The notes under the pieces: generated by a model
The model's database searches: none
The model's input: only the letters and a program-made list of their open reading frames with translations
What the model was told of the DNA's origin: nothing
Made by a program: the position numbers and the translations under genes
Shown here: piece by piece, positions 1-6,224 of the stretch
Position numbering within the stretch: position 1 is the stretch's first letter
How the letters are laid out: the number at the start of each line of letters is the position of its first letter
DNA from: a virus
Reading direction: 5' to 3' (one strand)
DNA length: 30,332 nt
IMG/VR virus record: IMGVR_UViG_3300042894_000117
Coordinates: 1 to 30,332 of that record

Positions 1-856
1 TAGCAACAGAAGACGCCCAAAGGTCGTCAGCGCATTGTATGACTTCTCTGACATCGGGAGGCACCTCCTCTGGATCGTCTATGGCCAGTAGGTTAGCCCT
101 GACGGTTTTGTCAATGGAGATCTTGCCGTCTCGCTCCATGAGTTTGAGGGCTTCAGGCCCGACGCGCTCTTGCACCCACAGTCGCATTCTAGGACTTCTA
201 ACAGTCTCGATCTGACCGTTAGTGATTTTCTTAACAGCAGCTTCGATCTCTTGAAGCTCAGTAGACGCGTATTTGACCGCCGCACGGCATAGTAGCTGAT
301 CGACAAGAACGCCGCGATCATTGATGCGCTCATTAACATGGTAATCCTCCAACTCTTCTGGCGTCAGTTCCCGCATGGCTTTGCTGGCTGCACGCATTGT
401 TCGCACGTCCTGCTCACAATATTCGATGAGATCTGGGATAAGGTCATCCCTGTAAGGAGGTATGCAACAAGCTCGAACAAGAGCAGCACCACGATGATCT
501 TTACGCATGTCCGTGCCAGCAAATCGCGCAACATCTTCTAAACTCCCCGGTGCACAGTTCGCCCGCGCTTGCGCAGCGGTGCAGTAGAATTGTTCTAGTG
601 GTATCGGCATATTCAGGACATGCCAGAAGATTAGCCGCTCGAACGCCGCGTTGTGGGCTCGAAATTGTGTTCCGTGCTGCGCGGCCATATACACGGCTTC
701 AGGGAACTTTTGCCCCGGAACCCATGTTTTGACCTCGCTGCCGCGCCGCGCCCATGACATGCAAATTACTTGCGTGGACGGATGACGGGCGTAGTTATAT
801 ACGCCCGCTGTCTTCAGATCGCACTCGCTGCGCGTCTCAAAGTCTAGCCAGATCAT
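1..856 (-). CDS. Family A DNA polymerase with N-terminal 3'-5' exonuclease (partial, C-terminus outside window)
   Basis: Hand translation of the minus strand from the ATG at 856 stays open for 285 codons to the window edge. The N-terminus carries the three motifs of a DEDDy proofreading exonuclease: LDFETRS (residues 4-10, ExoI), HNAAFE (68-73, ExoII) and EYCEQDV (145-151, ExoIII, with Tyr146 and Asp150). INDRGVLVD (178-186) is a segment typical of phage Pol I-type polymerases just after the exonuclease. The polymerase palm and fingers would lie beyond position 1. Its ATG overlaps the stop of the upstream gene as ATGA, so translation is probably coupled. It is the expected replicative polymerase, downstream of the DUF2800 nuclease. 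The family is confident; full length and polymerase motifs cannot be seen. Confidence 0.9.
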   Translation of the reverse strand, partial: MIWLDFETRSECDLKTAGVYNYARHPSTQVICMSWARRGSEVKTWVPGQKFPEAVYMAAQHGTQFRAHNAAFERLIFWHVLNMPIPLEQFYCTAAQARANCAPGSLEDVARFAGTDMRKDHRGAALVRACCIPPYRDDLIPDLIEYCEQDVRTMRAASKAMRELTPEELEDYHVNERINDRGVLVDQLLCRAAVKYASTELQEIEAAVKKITNGQIETVRSPRMRLWVQERVGPEALKLMERDGKISIDKTVRANLLAIDDPEEVPPDVREVIQCADDLWASSVA

Positions 857-1242
857 TTTTTCAGACTCTGGTAGGCGCGCTTGACGCGCGCGCGTTTAAT
901 AAGGAGAGCTATGGTCGCTCTAGCCATATGTTCTTTTTCAGCTATGACGGCGTGAGAGAAACCATCATTGACAAGACGCTCGACCAGTAGCTCACGTTCG
1001 GTCAGCGGTTCGGCCTTGACCATCTCGCACCATTTGTCGCTATGCGACGGCGCGACGACGACCGGCTCTTCTGTTAGCGCGGCGTATTTGTGATAATATT
1101 CTGTTGCGTCGTTCTCTAGCCATTTTATGCGCGGTATGGATAACAGCATGTGCCGCACGGAGCTGCCATTTTCTTGACCGCGACCGCTACGCGATGGCGT
1201 AACAACCGGAATATACCGGCTTACCTTTTCGATTCGATCCAT
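853..1242 (-). CDS. Small protein with C-terminal LuxR/sigma-like helix-turn-helix
   Basis: This is a 129-aa protein of unknown role. Residues about 79-125 (starting LTERELLVERLVNDGFSHA) resemble the LuxR/sigma-region-4 helix-turn-helix pattern, where LTxRExxVxxLV is followed by a turn and a recognition helix (RATIALLIKRARVKRA). The first 75 residues match no family I recognise. It ends with ATGA overlapping the polymerase start and begins 22 nt inside the preceding 34-aa gene, so it belongs to the same transcript. A DNA-binding regulator or polymerase accessory factor is possible. The HTH call is by eye only. The Shine-Dalgarno (AGGGA about 11 nt before the ATG) is weak, in line with translational coupling. 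Confidence 0.7.
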   Translation of the reverse strand: MDRIEKVSRYIPVVTPSRSGRGQENGSSVRHMLLSIPRIKWLENDATEYYHKYAALTEEPVVVAPSHSDKWCEMVKAEPLTERELLVERLVNDGFSHAVIAEKEHMARATIALLIKRARVKRAYQSLKK

Positions 1243-1325
1243 GACACAAAGATCCCTGAGATTAGCCCGAAACCATAAAAGAAAAGATGGAGTGACGTGT
1301 CTGTCAGCATTTCAGTATAGGTCAT
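1221..1325 (-). CDS. 34-aa single-span membrane peptide
   Basis: This short frame runs from the ATG at 1325 to TAA at 1221. A very good Shine-Dalgarno (GGGAGAGAAGGA) lies immediately before the ATG, and the start overlaps the upstream stop as ATGA. The peptide begins MTYTEMLTDTS, has a hydrophobic stretch (LHLFFYGFGLISGIFVSW, about residues 12-29), and ends in IESKR. That is the layout of a small one-span membrane protein with a basic C-terminal end. The final 22 nt overlap the next gene. No homologue is recognised. It might be a small inner-membrane anchor or a superinfection or host-interaction peptide; that is inference. The strong RBS and tight packing are the main evidence that it is expressed. 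Confidence 0.55.
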   Translation of the reverse strand: MTYTEMLTDTSLHLFFYGFGLISGIFVSWIESKR

Positions 1326-1621
1326 TCCTTCTCTCCCAAAGCAGCGCGGGCGGCGCGGACAGTTACTATGTCTCTGTCGTATTGAAATTTGCATTGGGAG
1401 AAAACACTTCCGTCACTGCTTTTGTATGTCTCATCAATCCACGCTTCCAATTCGTCGGCGCAGTCTTTCAGCGCCGCTTTAAGCTCCGCGATGCGCTTCT
1501 CTTGCTTGCGAATTAAACTCATCGCCTGATGACACGCTCCCGCTTCGCCCGTGTAGCCCTTTGCGTTGAGCCAGTCCTCGACGTTCACAAGGTCGGGGTA
1601 GGTGTTGGTGTGGTCAATCAT
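1322..1621 (-). CDS. Hypothetical phage protein, coiled-coil-like, 99 aa
   Basis: The ATG at 1621 is preceded by GGAGAAGAAGA and sits inside the end of the upstream gene (8-nt overlap). The central part (about residues 33-62, around IRKQEKRIAELKAALKDCAD) is rich in Glu, Lys, Ala and Leu and looks like a coiled coil. The C-terminus RAARAALGEKE is nearly the same as the end of the neighbouring 62-aa protein (RAARAALEKKND). The DNA coding for it is also duplicated together with the ribosome binding site of the next gene. I do not recognise a family and assign no function. Its position between the replication proteins suggests a small early accessory protein. Confidence 0.7.
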   Translation of the reverse strand: MIDHTNTYPDLVNVEDWLNAKGYTGEAGACHQAMSLIRKQEKRIAELKAALKDCADELEAWIDETYKSSDGSVFSQCKFQYDRDIVTVRAARAALGEKE

Positions 1622-1802
1622 TCTTCTTCTCCAAAGCGGCGCGGGCGGCGCGGAGGTCGGCGCTCTCCGGCGAACTGTCAGACTTTACTTGACGGTTGGC
1701 CTTCGCCTTCCGGACCTCTTGGACATACTGTTCACTCTTGTCATATTCTTCCCGCGTGACCATAGACCCGTCGCGTATCCGTATAGTAGGCTCGTCAGTC
1801 AT
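1614..1802 (-). CDS. Hypothetical phage protein, 62 aa
   Basis: The ATG at 1802 follows GGGGGAGAAGGA, a strong Shine-Dalgarno. The protein is short, charged and hydrophilic (MTDEPTIRIRDGSMVTREEY at the N-terminus) and ends in ADLRAARAALEKKND. That end is shared with the next gene of the operon. It overlaps that gene by 8 nt. The gene begins just after the intrinsic terminator that follows the 208-aa gene, so its expression may depend on read-through or on a promoter I cannot see. There is no recognisable domain. Gene status is supported by the RBS and close packing, not by homology. Confidence 0.65.
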   Translation of the reverse strand: MTDEPTIRIRDGSMVTREEYDKSEQYVQEVRKAKANRQVKSDSSPESADLRAARAALEKKND

Positions 1803-1817
1803 TCCTTCTCCCCCAAA

Positions 1818-1852
1818 AGAAAAGGGCGGCGCAGCCCTACTACGCCGCCCTC
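1818..1852 (-). terminator. Intrinsic terminator after the 208-aa gene
   Basis: AGGGCGGCG (1823-1831) pairs perfectly with CGCCGCCCT (1843-1851) around an 11-nt loop. Read on the minus strand, the stem is followed at once by TTTTCTTTT, as in a rho-independent terminator. It lies 7 nt beyond the stop at 1859 and just before the RBS of the 62-aa gene. It probably reduces transcription from the nuclease and 208-aa genes into the small genes and polymerase. Confidence 0.7.
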
Positions 1853-1858
1853 CTATTA

Positions 1859-2485
1859 TCAGCCGCGACGACGACGGCCAGTGTCACCGGCAGAGCCATC
1901 GACCGTTTCAGCCGGCGCACCGTCGAGCGAGATCCATTCGATCACGTCAAACACCGGAGTGTAGACGCGGCCGTAGGACTTGTGCTGATAATATTCCGAG
2001 CCGAGTTTCACGACGGCCACCGGCGCGTCCTGATTCTTCTCGACCTGATCGGCAACCTTCATGGCAAGCTGGTGCATAGCGCGTTTGCCGCCAACGGACG
2101 TGACCGTATAGCGGGCTTCAACGCCAGCATCCTCACCGTCAAGGCACTTGACGCTCATGCCGACCTGCGGCTCCCATCCGCGCTTAGCGCCAGGCGGGGG
2201 CACGTCCAGTTCGGGAAGCGGCTCCGTAATGGACACCATCTTCTCGCCAAGCACCTCGCCTTCTCCCCACGCGATGAAACCGTGGACGAACGAGAACGGA
2301 TTGACCGCCCAGCGTCCATCTTTGTCGATCTCAGTCTGATCCGCGCCGTAAACCCAATGGCCGGTCTTATCCATTTTCAGGATCGCCGAACCAACTGAAG
2401 CATCAGTATCGAGTTTACGCAACGACTCAGCCAGAGACGCAGCGGTGGGGAGATTGGCGTTGCCGAACTTCACAATATTAGACAT
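1859..2485 (-). CDS. Conserved-looking phage protein in the ssDNA-binding-protein slot, 208 aa
   Basis: The ATG at 2485 follows AAAGGT with 6-nt spacing and begins 2 nt after the stop of the DUF2800 nuclease, so the two are one operon. The protein starts MSNIVKFGNANLPTAASLAE. It has mixed beta-type sequence with aromatic residues (HWVYG, WAVNPFSFVHGFIAWGEGE) and ends with a basic tail, GRRRRG. In many phages the gene between the DUF2800 nuclease and a family A polymerase is DUF2815 or a similar predicted ssDNA-binding protein. That position, the size and the aromatic beta-rich middle make an SSB-like role a reasonable inference. I do not see a direct DUF2815 signature, and the tail is basic rather than acidic as in T7 gp2.5. 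Confidence 0.7.
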   Translation of the reverse strand: MSNIVKFGNANLPTAASLAESLRKLDTDASVGSAILKMDKTGHWVYGADQTEIDKDGRWAVNPFSFVHGFIAWGEGEVLGEKMVSITEPLPELDVPPPGAKRGWEPQVGMSVKCLDGEDAGVEARYTVTSVGGKRAMHQLAMKVADQVEKNQDAPVAVVKLGSEYYQHKSYGRVYTPVFDVIEWISLDGAPAETVDGSAGDTGRRRRG

Positions 2486-2487
2486 GA

Positions 2488-3573
2488 CTAGACCTTTAGC
2501 TTAGAGAAGGCAGAACGGATGTCCTTGCCTATTGTAAGCACCGCCGGCCGGGGATCGCTCTCCGGCGCGATTGTGTTACCTGTTGACATGGAAACGGTAA
2601 AACCTTCCGGCATCGCAATATGACGCTTTTTAAGCGCCTTTTCGATTTGTGCCGGCGATTTTAATTCCATGAACTCCGTGAAACCCAATCCCATTTCATT
2701 AAAAGTCGCTTCCGCCGTAACAGGATCAGCCCATTGACGAGTGGCCCGTTTGGGCACGAGCTTCCACCCCGGCACTGGCGCGTTGTTTTCCAGCATTGTT
2801 TGGGCCAATTCACGCACGCTCTTAGCCCACTCTTCCGCAAGGATCGCAAACGCCAGAGCATTGCCGACTTTCTCCACATCAATAGCCTTAACTTTCGTCG
2901 CGACGGCGCGCTCAAGCTGACCCGTCAGCAAAGGACAGACAGGCTTGGCGGCGCACCAACGACAATGATCTCCAGCAGCGAACGGCGCGTTAGGCTTGAA
3001 CGACGCTTGCACGGCGTCATACAACGTACGCTCGAATGCTTTAATGCGGCCGGGGGTTGTAAGCCAACGCTTTACATACGGCGGCTGCACGATGATAAGT
3101 TCGATCTCATCAACACCTTCAAAGACCCAGCGCAGTTCTTCCGTCCGCATACCTGCGGCCGTGTAGAACATAAGCTGTTCATTTTCTTCGGCGTCTACCG
3201 CGACGCCATCCCCAAACTTCCAGTCTAGGACTATCGCACGATTGCGTATACGGCCAGCGAGATCGCAAGAACCGTAAACTCCGGCAAGAAAGTCATTGAA
3301 ATGGACATTTACCTCCGTGGCGAACTCAAGCTCACTATTAGGGTCGATCTGGTTAAGTGAGTCAAGAGCAAGGATTAACTTCTCATTGTCAGGATAATCT
3401 TCAACGCTTGCACCATGCGACAAAATCATGTGCATCGCGTCATGCAGACGTGAGCCTTCTTCCGCATACTTAGAGCTTGGTTTTTCAGGCACTGTGTTGA
3501 CTAGCGCCCGCGAACCGGGGCAGTTAATCAAGCGCTTAGCGGTCGAACCGCCGACGATATTGCTATGAGACAT
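2488..3573 (-). CDS. DUF2800 family PD-(D/E)XK nuclease (Cas4/RecB-like, probable Fe-S protein)
   Basis: This is a predicted RecB/Cas4-type exonuclease for phage DNA replication or recombination. The start at 3573 (MSHSNIVGGS) is preferred because GAAAGG lies 7 nt upstream. An in-frame ATG at 3606 and a TTG at 3624 are alternatives. Counting from 3573, the visible motifs are Cys18 (INCPGSRA), EEGSRLHD with His44, GSCDLAG with Asp104, the catalytic LDWKFG (Asp117, Lys119), and QLMFYT (133-138). Then come three clustered cysteines in CRWCAAKPVC (204, 207, 213). Cys18 plus these three match the four-cysteine iron-sulphur arrangement of Cas4/AddB-like nucleases. It reads away from the VRR-NUC gene across a short divergent spacer and is followed 2 nt later by the 208-aa gene. 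Confidence 0.88.
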   Translation of the reverse strand: MSHSNIVGGSTAKRLINCPGSRALVNTVPEKPSSKYAEEGSRLHDAMHMILSHGASVEDYPDNEKLILALDSLNQIDPNSELEFATEVNVHFNDFLAGVYGSCDLAGRIRNRAIVLDWKFGDGVAVDAEENEQLMFYTAAGMRTEELRWVFEGVDEIELIIVQPPYVKRWLTTPGRIKAFERTLYDAVQASFKPNAPFAAGDHCRWCAAKPVCPLLTGQLERAVATKVKAIDVEKVGNALAFAILAEEWAKSVRELAQTMLENNAPVPGWKLVPKRATRQWADPVTAEATFNEMGLGFTEFMELKSPAQIEKALKKRHIAMPEGFTVSMSTGNTIAPESDPRPAVLTIGKDIRSAFSKLKV

Positions 3574-3635
3574 TAGTGAACCTTTCGATGATTCGACACT
3601 AGACATCTTTTTATTTCTGTGCAAGAGATTTTTTT
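3574..3635. promoter_or_regulatory. Divergent spacer between the two replication blocks
   Basis: About 62 bp separates the DUF2800 start (minus) from the VRR-NUC start (plus). It is clearly AT-richer than its surroundings and holds both ribosome binding sites (GAAAGG on the minus strand, AAGAGA on the plus strand). Divergent early promoters are expected here or just inside the flanking genes. I could not identify convincing -35/-10 hexamers; TTGCAC with TAGTGT 17 nt away on the minus strand is a poor match. The call rests on gene orientation and composition. Confidence 0.4.
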
Positions 3636-3953
3636 ATGCTTGAGAAAGACATTGAAAAATATCTTGTGAAGTGCGTCGCGCAAGCTGGCGGCAAAGCCTA
3701 TAAATTTGTCTCGCCATCGAATCGCGGCGTATCCGACCGAATTGTCTGCCTACCAGACGGCAGCACACATTTCATAGAGTTAAAACGCCCCGGCGGCAAA
3801 GTATCGCCGCTTCAGTTAATGTTCGCGCGTGAAATGATGACGCTAGGCCAGAGCTATGACGTGCTGTGGTCTAAAGAAGAAGTTGACAAATGGATCTTAG
3901 ACCATACCAACACGAAGCCGCCGACTTCCTCTTCAGCCGCGACCGGGCCATGA
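3636..3953 (+). CDS. VRR-NUC domain nuclease
   Basis: This 105-aa protein is essentially a single VRR-NUC domain (PD-(D/E)XK superfamily), a family of phage enzymes often found beside a SNF2 helicase and predicted to cut branched or flapped DNA. The core is visible as GVSDRIVCLPDG (31-42, catalytic Asp34), HFIELKRPGG (45-54, Glu48 and Lys50 of the ExK) and VSPLQ (56-60, conserved Gln60). The length is typical of the stand-alone phage form. The N-terminus MLEKDIEKYLV is the usual first helix. The ATG at 3636 has a modest Shine-Dalgarno (AAGAGA). Its 3' end overlaps the helicase gene by 64 nt in another frame, which suggests coupled translation. Confidence 0.92.
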   Translation: MLEKDIEKYLVKCVAQAGGKAYKFVSPSNRGVSDRIVCLPDGSTHFIELKRPGGKVSPLQLMFAREMMTLGQSYDVLWSKEEVDKWILDHTNTKPPTSSSAATGP

Positions 3954-5170
3954 TCCTTGCGCCAGTCGGCGCGGGTAAGACAGCGATTACGTTGACGGCG
4001 ATGTCGGACATGACGGCTAAAGGCCATTGCGACCGTTGGCTTGTGTTAGCGCCGAAACGCGTTTGCACTGACGTATGGCCTGTTGAGCGTCCTAAATGGG
4101 CTGAACACATGAGCATGGCTATTGCGGTCGGCACGCCAGCGCAACGCAAGAAAGCGTTCGCAGCAGACGTTGATATAGTCGTCACCAACTACGACAATAT
4201 TCCGACGATTGACCCTAAAGACTTTGACGGCATTGTATTTGACGAGTTAACGCGGCTAAAAGACCCGTCCCGCAAGCGCTTTAAGTTCCTGCTCAAGATC
4301 CTCGATCAGTTCAAGATTCGATGGGGGTTGACCGGATCATTTACGTCGAACGGCCTAGAAGACGTGTTCGGCCAGTGCAAGGTCGTCGATCAGACGCTGC
4401 TAGGCCGCAGCAAGGGCGCGTTCTTGCAGCAATATTTTTACTGTGTAAACCGCGACTATGGGCAGTGGGAGCCGTTGCCGCAAGCGCTGCCGAAGGTCAT
4501 GGAGGCGATCAAGCCGGCGACCTATGTGCTGGAGCCTGGCGAATATAAAGACAAGCTGCCGCCGCTCCATGTCGTGCAGATTCGATGCGATCTCGACGAC
4601 CGCGAACCCTATGAAAACATGAAAAAGGAATGTGTGCATGAGGAGATCACGGCTCCGACAGCGGCTGCTGTCACAAACAAACTTCAGCAGCTTACCTCCG
4701 GCTTCGCTTATGATAGCCAAGGCGTTGCTAAGTGGTTTGGCCGCCAAAAGTTTGAATCTCTCCGAGACATCCTCGACGAAAACCAACGCGACAACACCAT
4801 CATCGTCTACAATTACAAAGAAGAATTAGCCGAGTTACAACGTCAGTTCAATGTGTCGACGATTGACGAACCGAACGCCATTGAGCGATGGAATGCCGGC
4901 AAAATCGAACTGTTGGCGATTCACCCCAAGAGCGCCGGCCACGGGCTGAACCTGCAATTCGGCGGCAACAAGATCGTCTTTCTGTCGCTGCCGTGGTCGC
5001 TCGAACTGTTCGAGCAAACGGTCGGTCGTCTGCACCGCAGCGGACAGACGCGTGATGTGTGGTGTTATGTCATCATGTGTAATAAAACTATTGACGAGCG
5101 CATATGGGATGCGCTACACGACAAAAAATCTTTAGCGGAGGTGGCCCTTGCAGAATTGTCAAACGACTAA
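3890..5170 (+). CDS. SNF2-type (superfamily 2) DNA helicase/translocase
   Basis: This 426-aa ATP-dependent DNA helicase has both RecA-like lobes visible. MDLRPYQHEAADF (1-13) is the Q-like motif. APVGAGKT (24-31) is Walker A, LVLAPKRV (51-58) is motif Ia, IVFDELTRLK (115-124) is the DExx motif with Asp118 and Glu119, and WGLTGSF is motif III. HPKSAGHGLNLQFG is motif V and QTVGRLHRSGQ (376-386) is motif VI with arginine fingers. The LHRSGQ form is typical of SNF2 proteins. Pairing with VRR-NUC is a known phage replication arrangement. The start at 3890 lies inside the VRR-NUC frame behind AAAGAAGAAG. It lacks the accessory insertions of cellular Swi2/Snf2 proteins, as is usual for phage members. 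Confidence 0.93.
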   Translation: MDLRPYQHEAADFLFSRDRAMILAPVGAGKTAITLTAMSDMTAKGHCDRWLVLAPKRVCTDVWPVERPKWAEHMSMAIAVGTPAQRKKAFAADVDIVVTNYDNIPTIDPKDFDGIVFDELTRLKDPSRKRFKFLLKILDQFKIRWGLTGSFTSNGLEDVFGQCKVVDQTLLGRSKGAFLQQYFYCVNRDYGQWEPLPQALPKVMEAIKPATYVLEPGEYKDKLPPLHVVQIRCDLDDREPYENMKKECVHEEITAPTAAAVTNKLQQLTSGFAYDSQGVAKWFGRQKFESLRDILDENQRDNTIIVYNYKEELAELQRQFNVSTIDEPNAIERWNAGKIELLAIHPKSAGHGLNLQFGGNKIVFLSLPWSLELFEQTVGRLHRSGQTRDVWCYVIMCNKTIDERIWDALHDKKSLAEVALAELSND

Positions 5171-5507
5171 AAAGGTAGTCATTAACGCTTGTTTTGGAGG
5201 CTTTAGCATTTCCGACAAAGCAACGCGCCATTTTGCCAAACTTTCCGGTTTAACTCTTGAGGAGCGGCCGTCCTGTAGCGTCTTTCGCAGCGTAGACTTC
5301 TATACGCCGGACGGAAGCCAGTTTTGTGACTGGGATATGAATCGCGATGACCCGCATCTCGTTGCAACAGTCGAAACGCTTGGGGCTTCTGCTAACGGCG
5401 ACCATGCAGCGCTGAAGGTTGTAGAAATTCCTTCCGATGTTGAATGGGAAATTGTTGATTACGACGGGTGCGAACATATCGCCGAACGTCATCGGACATG
5501 GTCTTAA
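5148..5507 (+). CDS. Conserved phage protein, 119 aa, UUG start
   Basis: The start is taken as TTG at 5148 because a near-perfect GGAGG lies 6 nt upstream and the conserved-looking N-terminus (TKKVVINACFGGFSISDKA) follows directly. No ATG gives a better start. The first 23 nt overlap the helicase end. The pattern VVINxCFGGFxxSxxA at the N-terminus and a C-terminal WEIVDYDGCEHIAERHRTW is one I associate with a widespread small phage family of unknown function. The C-terminal block is acidic and aromatic. No catalytic motif is evident. It is part of the plus-strand early operon. Confidence 0.8.
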   Translation: MQNCQTTKKVVINACFGGFSISDKATRHFAKLSGLTLEERPSCSVFRSVDFYTPDGSQFCDWDMNRDDPHLVATVETLGASANGDHAALKVVEIPSDVEWEIVDYDGCEHIAERHRTWS

Positions 5508-5508
5508 T

Positions 5509-5715
5509 ATGACAGTCACATGGAAAACTCTTAACGATCAGCTTGCTGATCTTACCGAACAGGAGGTCTTAGACCTACTGGAGATGGAACAACGTCACGC
5601 CCGGCGCTCGACCATCTTAGTGCGTTTGCATCAGCGTTACACGGTGCTGCGCATGTTAAGAGAAAGGGCGGCCATCATGGAGATGATAAATGAACCCTCA
5701 AGAACTGCTGTATGA
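5509..5715 (+). CDS. Small helical phage protein, 68 aa
   Basis: The ATG at 5509 comes 1 nt after the preceding TAA. An in-frame ATG at 5437 would put 72 nt inside the previous gene and is less likely. There is no clear Shine-Dalgarno, so re-initiation from the upstream gene is probable. The protein begins MTVTWKTLNDQLADLTEQE and is almost wholly alpha-helical and charged (EVLDLLEMEQRHARRSTILV, LHQRYTVLRMLRERAAIME). That style is common in small early podophage and siphophage proteins of unknown role. The last 26 nt overlap the DUF6378 gene. Confidence 0.72.
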   Translation: MTVTWKTLNDQLADLTEQEVLDLLEMEQRHARRSTILVRLHQRYTVLRMLRERAAIMEMINEPSRTAV

Positions 5716-6079
5716 AGCTGCTAAGATCATTGACCAGCGCGGTCAGGGATACGGCGGCATAGAAAACAATTTCCAGCTTGCGGCCGACTTGGCCACGCTG
5801 CGTCTGGGGCGCGAGTTTCACCCCTACGAGATTGCGATTATTCTGGCTTGCGTTAAGAACGCCCGCGCGTTTGCGTCACCTACCCACATGGACAGCCATG
5901 TCGACGCGGTGAACTATGAACTGTTCGCTGCGACATTTGCCGAAGATTATGCGCAGGCGCGGGGTCTTCAGGACGTGTCGTATAGGGCTAAGAAAGACTT
6001 AAAGCCGGCACGTGCGGCGAAGCTGGCCGTAGTCGACGACAAGTCTAGCAACAGCGCTGTCGCGGGGGAGAGCGCGTAA
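5690..6079 (+). CDS. DUF6378-like phage protein, 129 aa
   Basis: The ATG at 5690 follows GGAG with 7-nt spacing. The segment DQRGQGYGGIENNFQLAAD (about residues 15-33), followed by a helix (PYEIAIILACVKNARAFASP) and HMDSHVDAVNYELFAATFA, matches the layout I recall for DUF6378. In that family a short RGxxYGxxxxNF motif precedes helices, and the fold has been compared with MazG-like nucleotide pyrophosphohydrolases. Function is not established. The C-terminal 30 residues are low complexity. The gene is the last of the plus-strand block, and its final 81 nt overlap the 3' end of the oppositely oriented spanin gene. Confidence 0.72.
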   Translation: MNPQELLYEAAKIIDQRGQGYGGIENNFQLAADLATLRLGREFHPYEIAIILACVKNARAFASPTHMDSHVDAVNYELFAATFAEDYAQARGLQDVSYRAKKDLKPARAAKLAVVDDKSSNSAVAGESA

Positions 6080-6214
6080 CTCTTTGGCCGCTTTGGTTTG
6101 GAGTTCGGCCGAATAGTCGACCAGCGGGGGACACCTGCTGGTCGACTGACACCCACTAAAACTTGCCAGCATCAAGATCAGCGGCAGTCTCATCTTTGGT
6201 TTTAGGTTCTGCAA
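5999..6214 (-). CDS. Spanin-like outer-membrane lipoprotein (Rz1-type)
   Basis: A signal peptide with lipobox is clear: MQNLKPKMRLPLILMLASFSGC has a basic n-region, a hydrophobic core and LASFSGC, where the Cys would be lipidated. The mature part (CPPLVDYSAEL, then AAKELRALPRDSAVARLVVDY) has the CPPLxxYS...LPxxSxxxxxxxDY pattern seen in many phage Rz1-like lysis lipoproteins. The TTG at 6214 has AGGGG 5 nt upstream and is preferred. The ATG at 6193 is the alternative but has no good RBS. It is last in the lysis cassette, after the endolysin and the 58-aa membrane protein. No separate inner-membrane Rz partner is obvious, so it may act alone or with the membrane/coiled-coil protein at 7026-7289. 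It overlaps the convergent DUF6378 gene by 81 nt. Confidence 0.75.
   Translation of the reverse strand: MQNLKPKMRLPLILMLASFSGCQSTSRCPPLVDYSAELQTKAAKELRALPRDSAVARLVVDYGQLRRTCRL
6115..6147. repeat. Perfect 11-bp inverted repeat at the convergent gene junction
   Basis: AGTCGACCAGC (6115-6125) is exactly complementary to GCTGGTCGACT (6137-6147) around an 11-nt loop. It lies 35 bp past the stop of the last plus-strand gene and within the coding region of the spanin on the minus strand. No T-tract follows in either direction, so it is not a standard intrinsic terminator. It could still end or slow converging transcripts. Confidence 0.6.
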
Positions 6215-6224
6215 CCTGTCCCCT

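Noticed and set aside
1602-2398. Several plus-strand open frames of 120-138 codons
   Set aside because: They are antisense to the 62-aa and 208-aa genes, with low-complexity Arg/Pro composition and no RBS.
3598-3626. TTGCAC - 17 nt - TAGTGT as a minus-strand promoter
   Set aside because: Both hexamers match sigma-70 consensus poorly, and it overlaps the possible upstream starts of the nuclease gene.
6104-6113. TTCGGCCGAA palindrome
   Set aside because: It is short and inside coding sequence; such 10-bp palindromes are expected by chance in a region of this size and composition.
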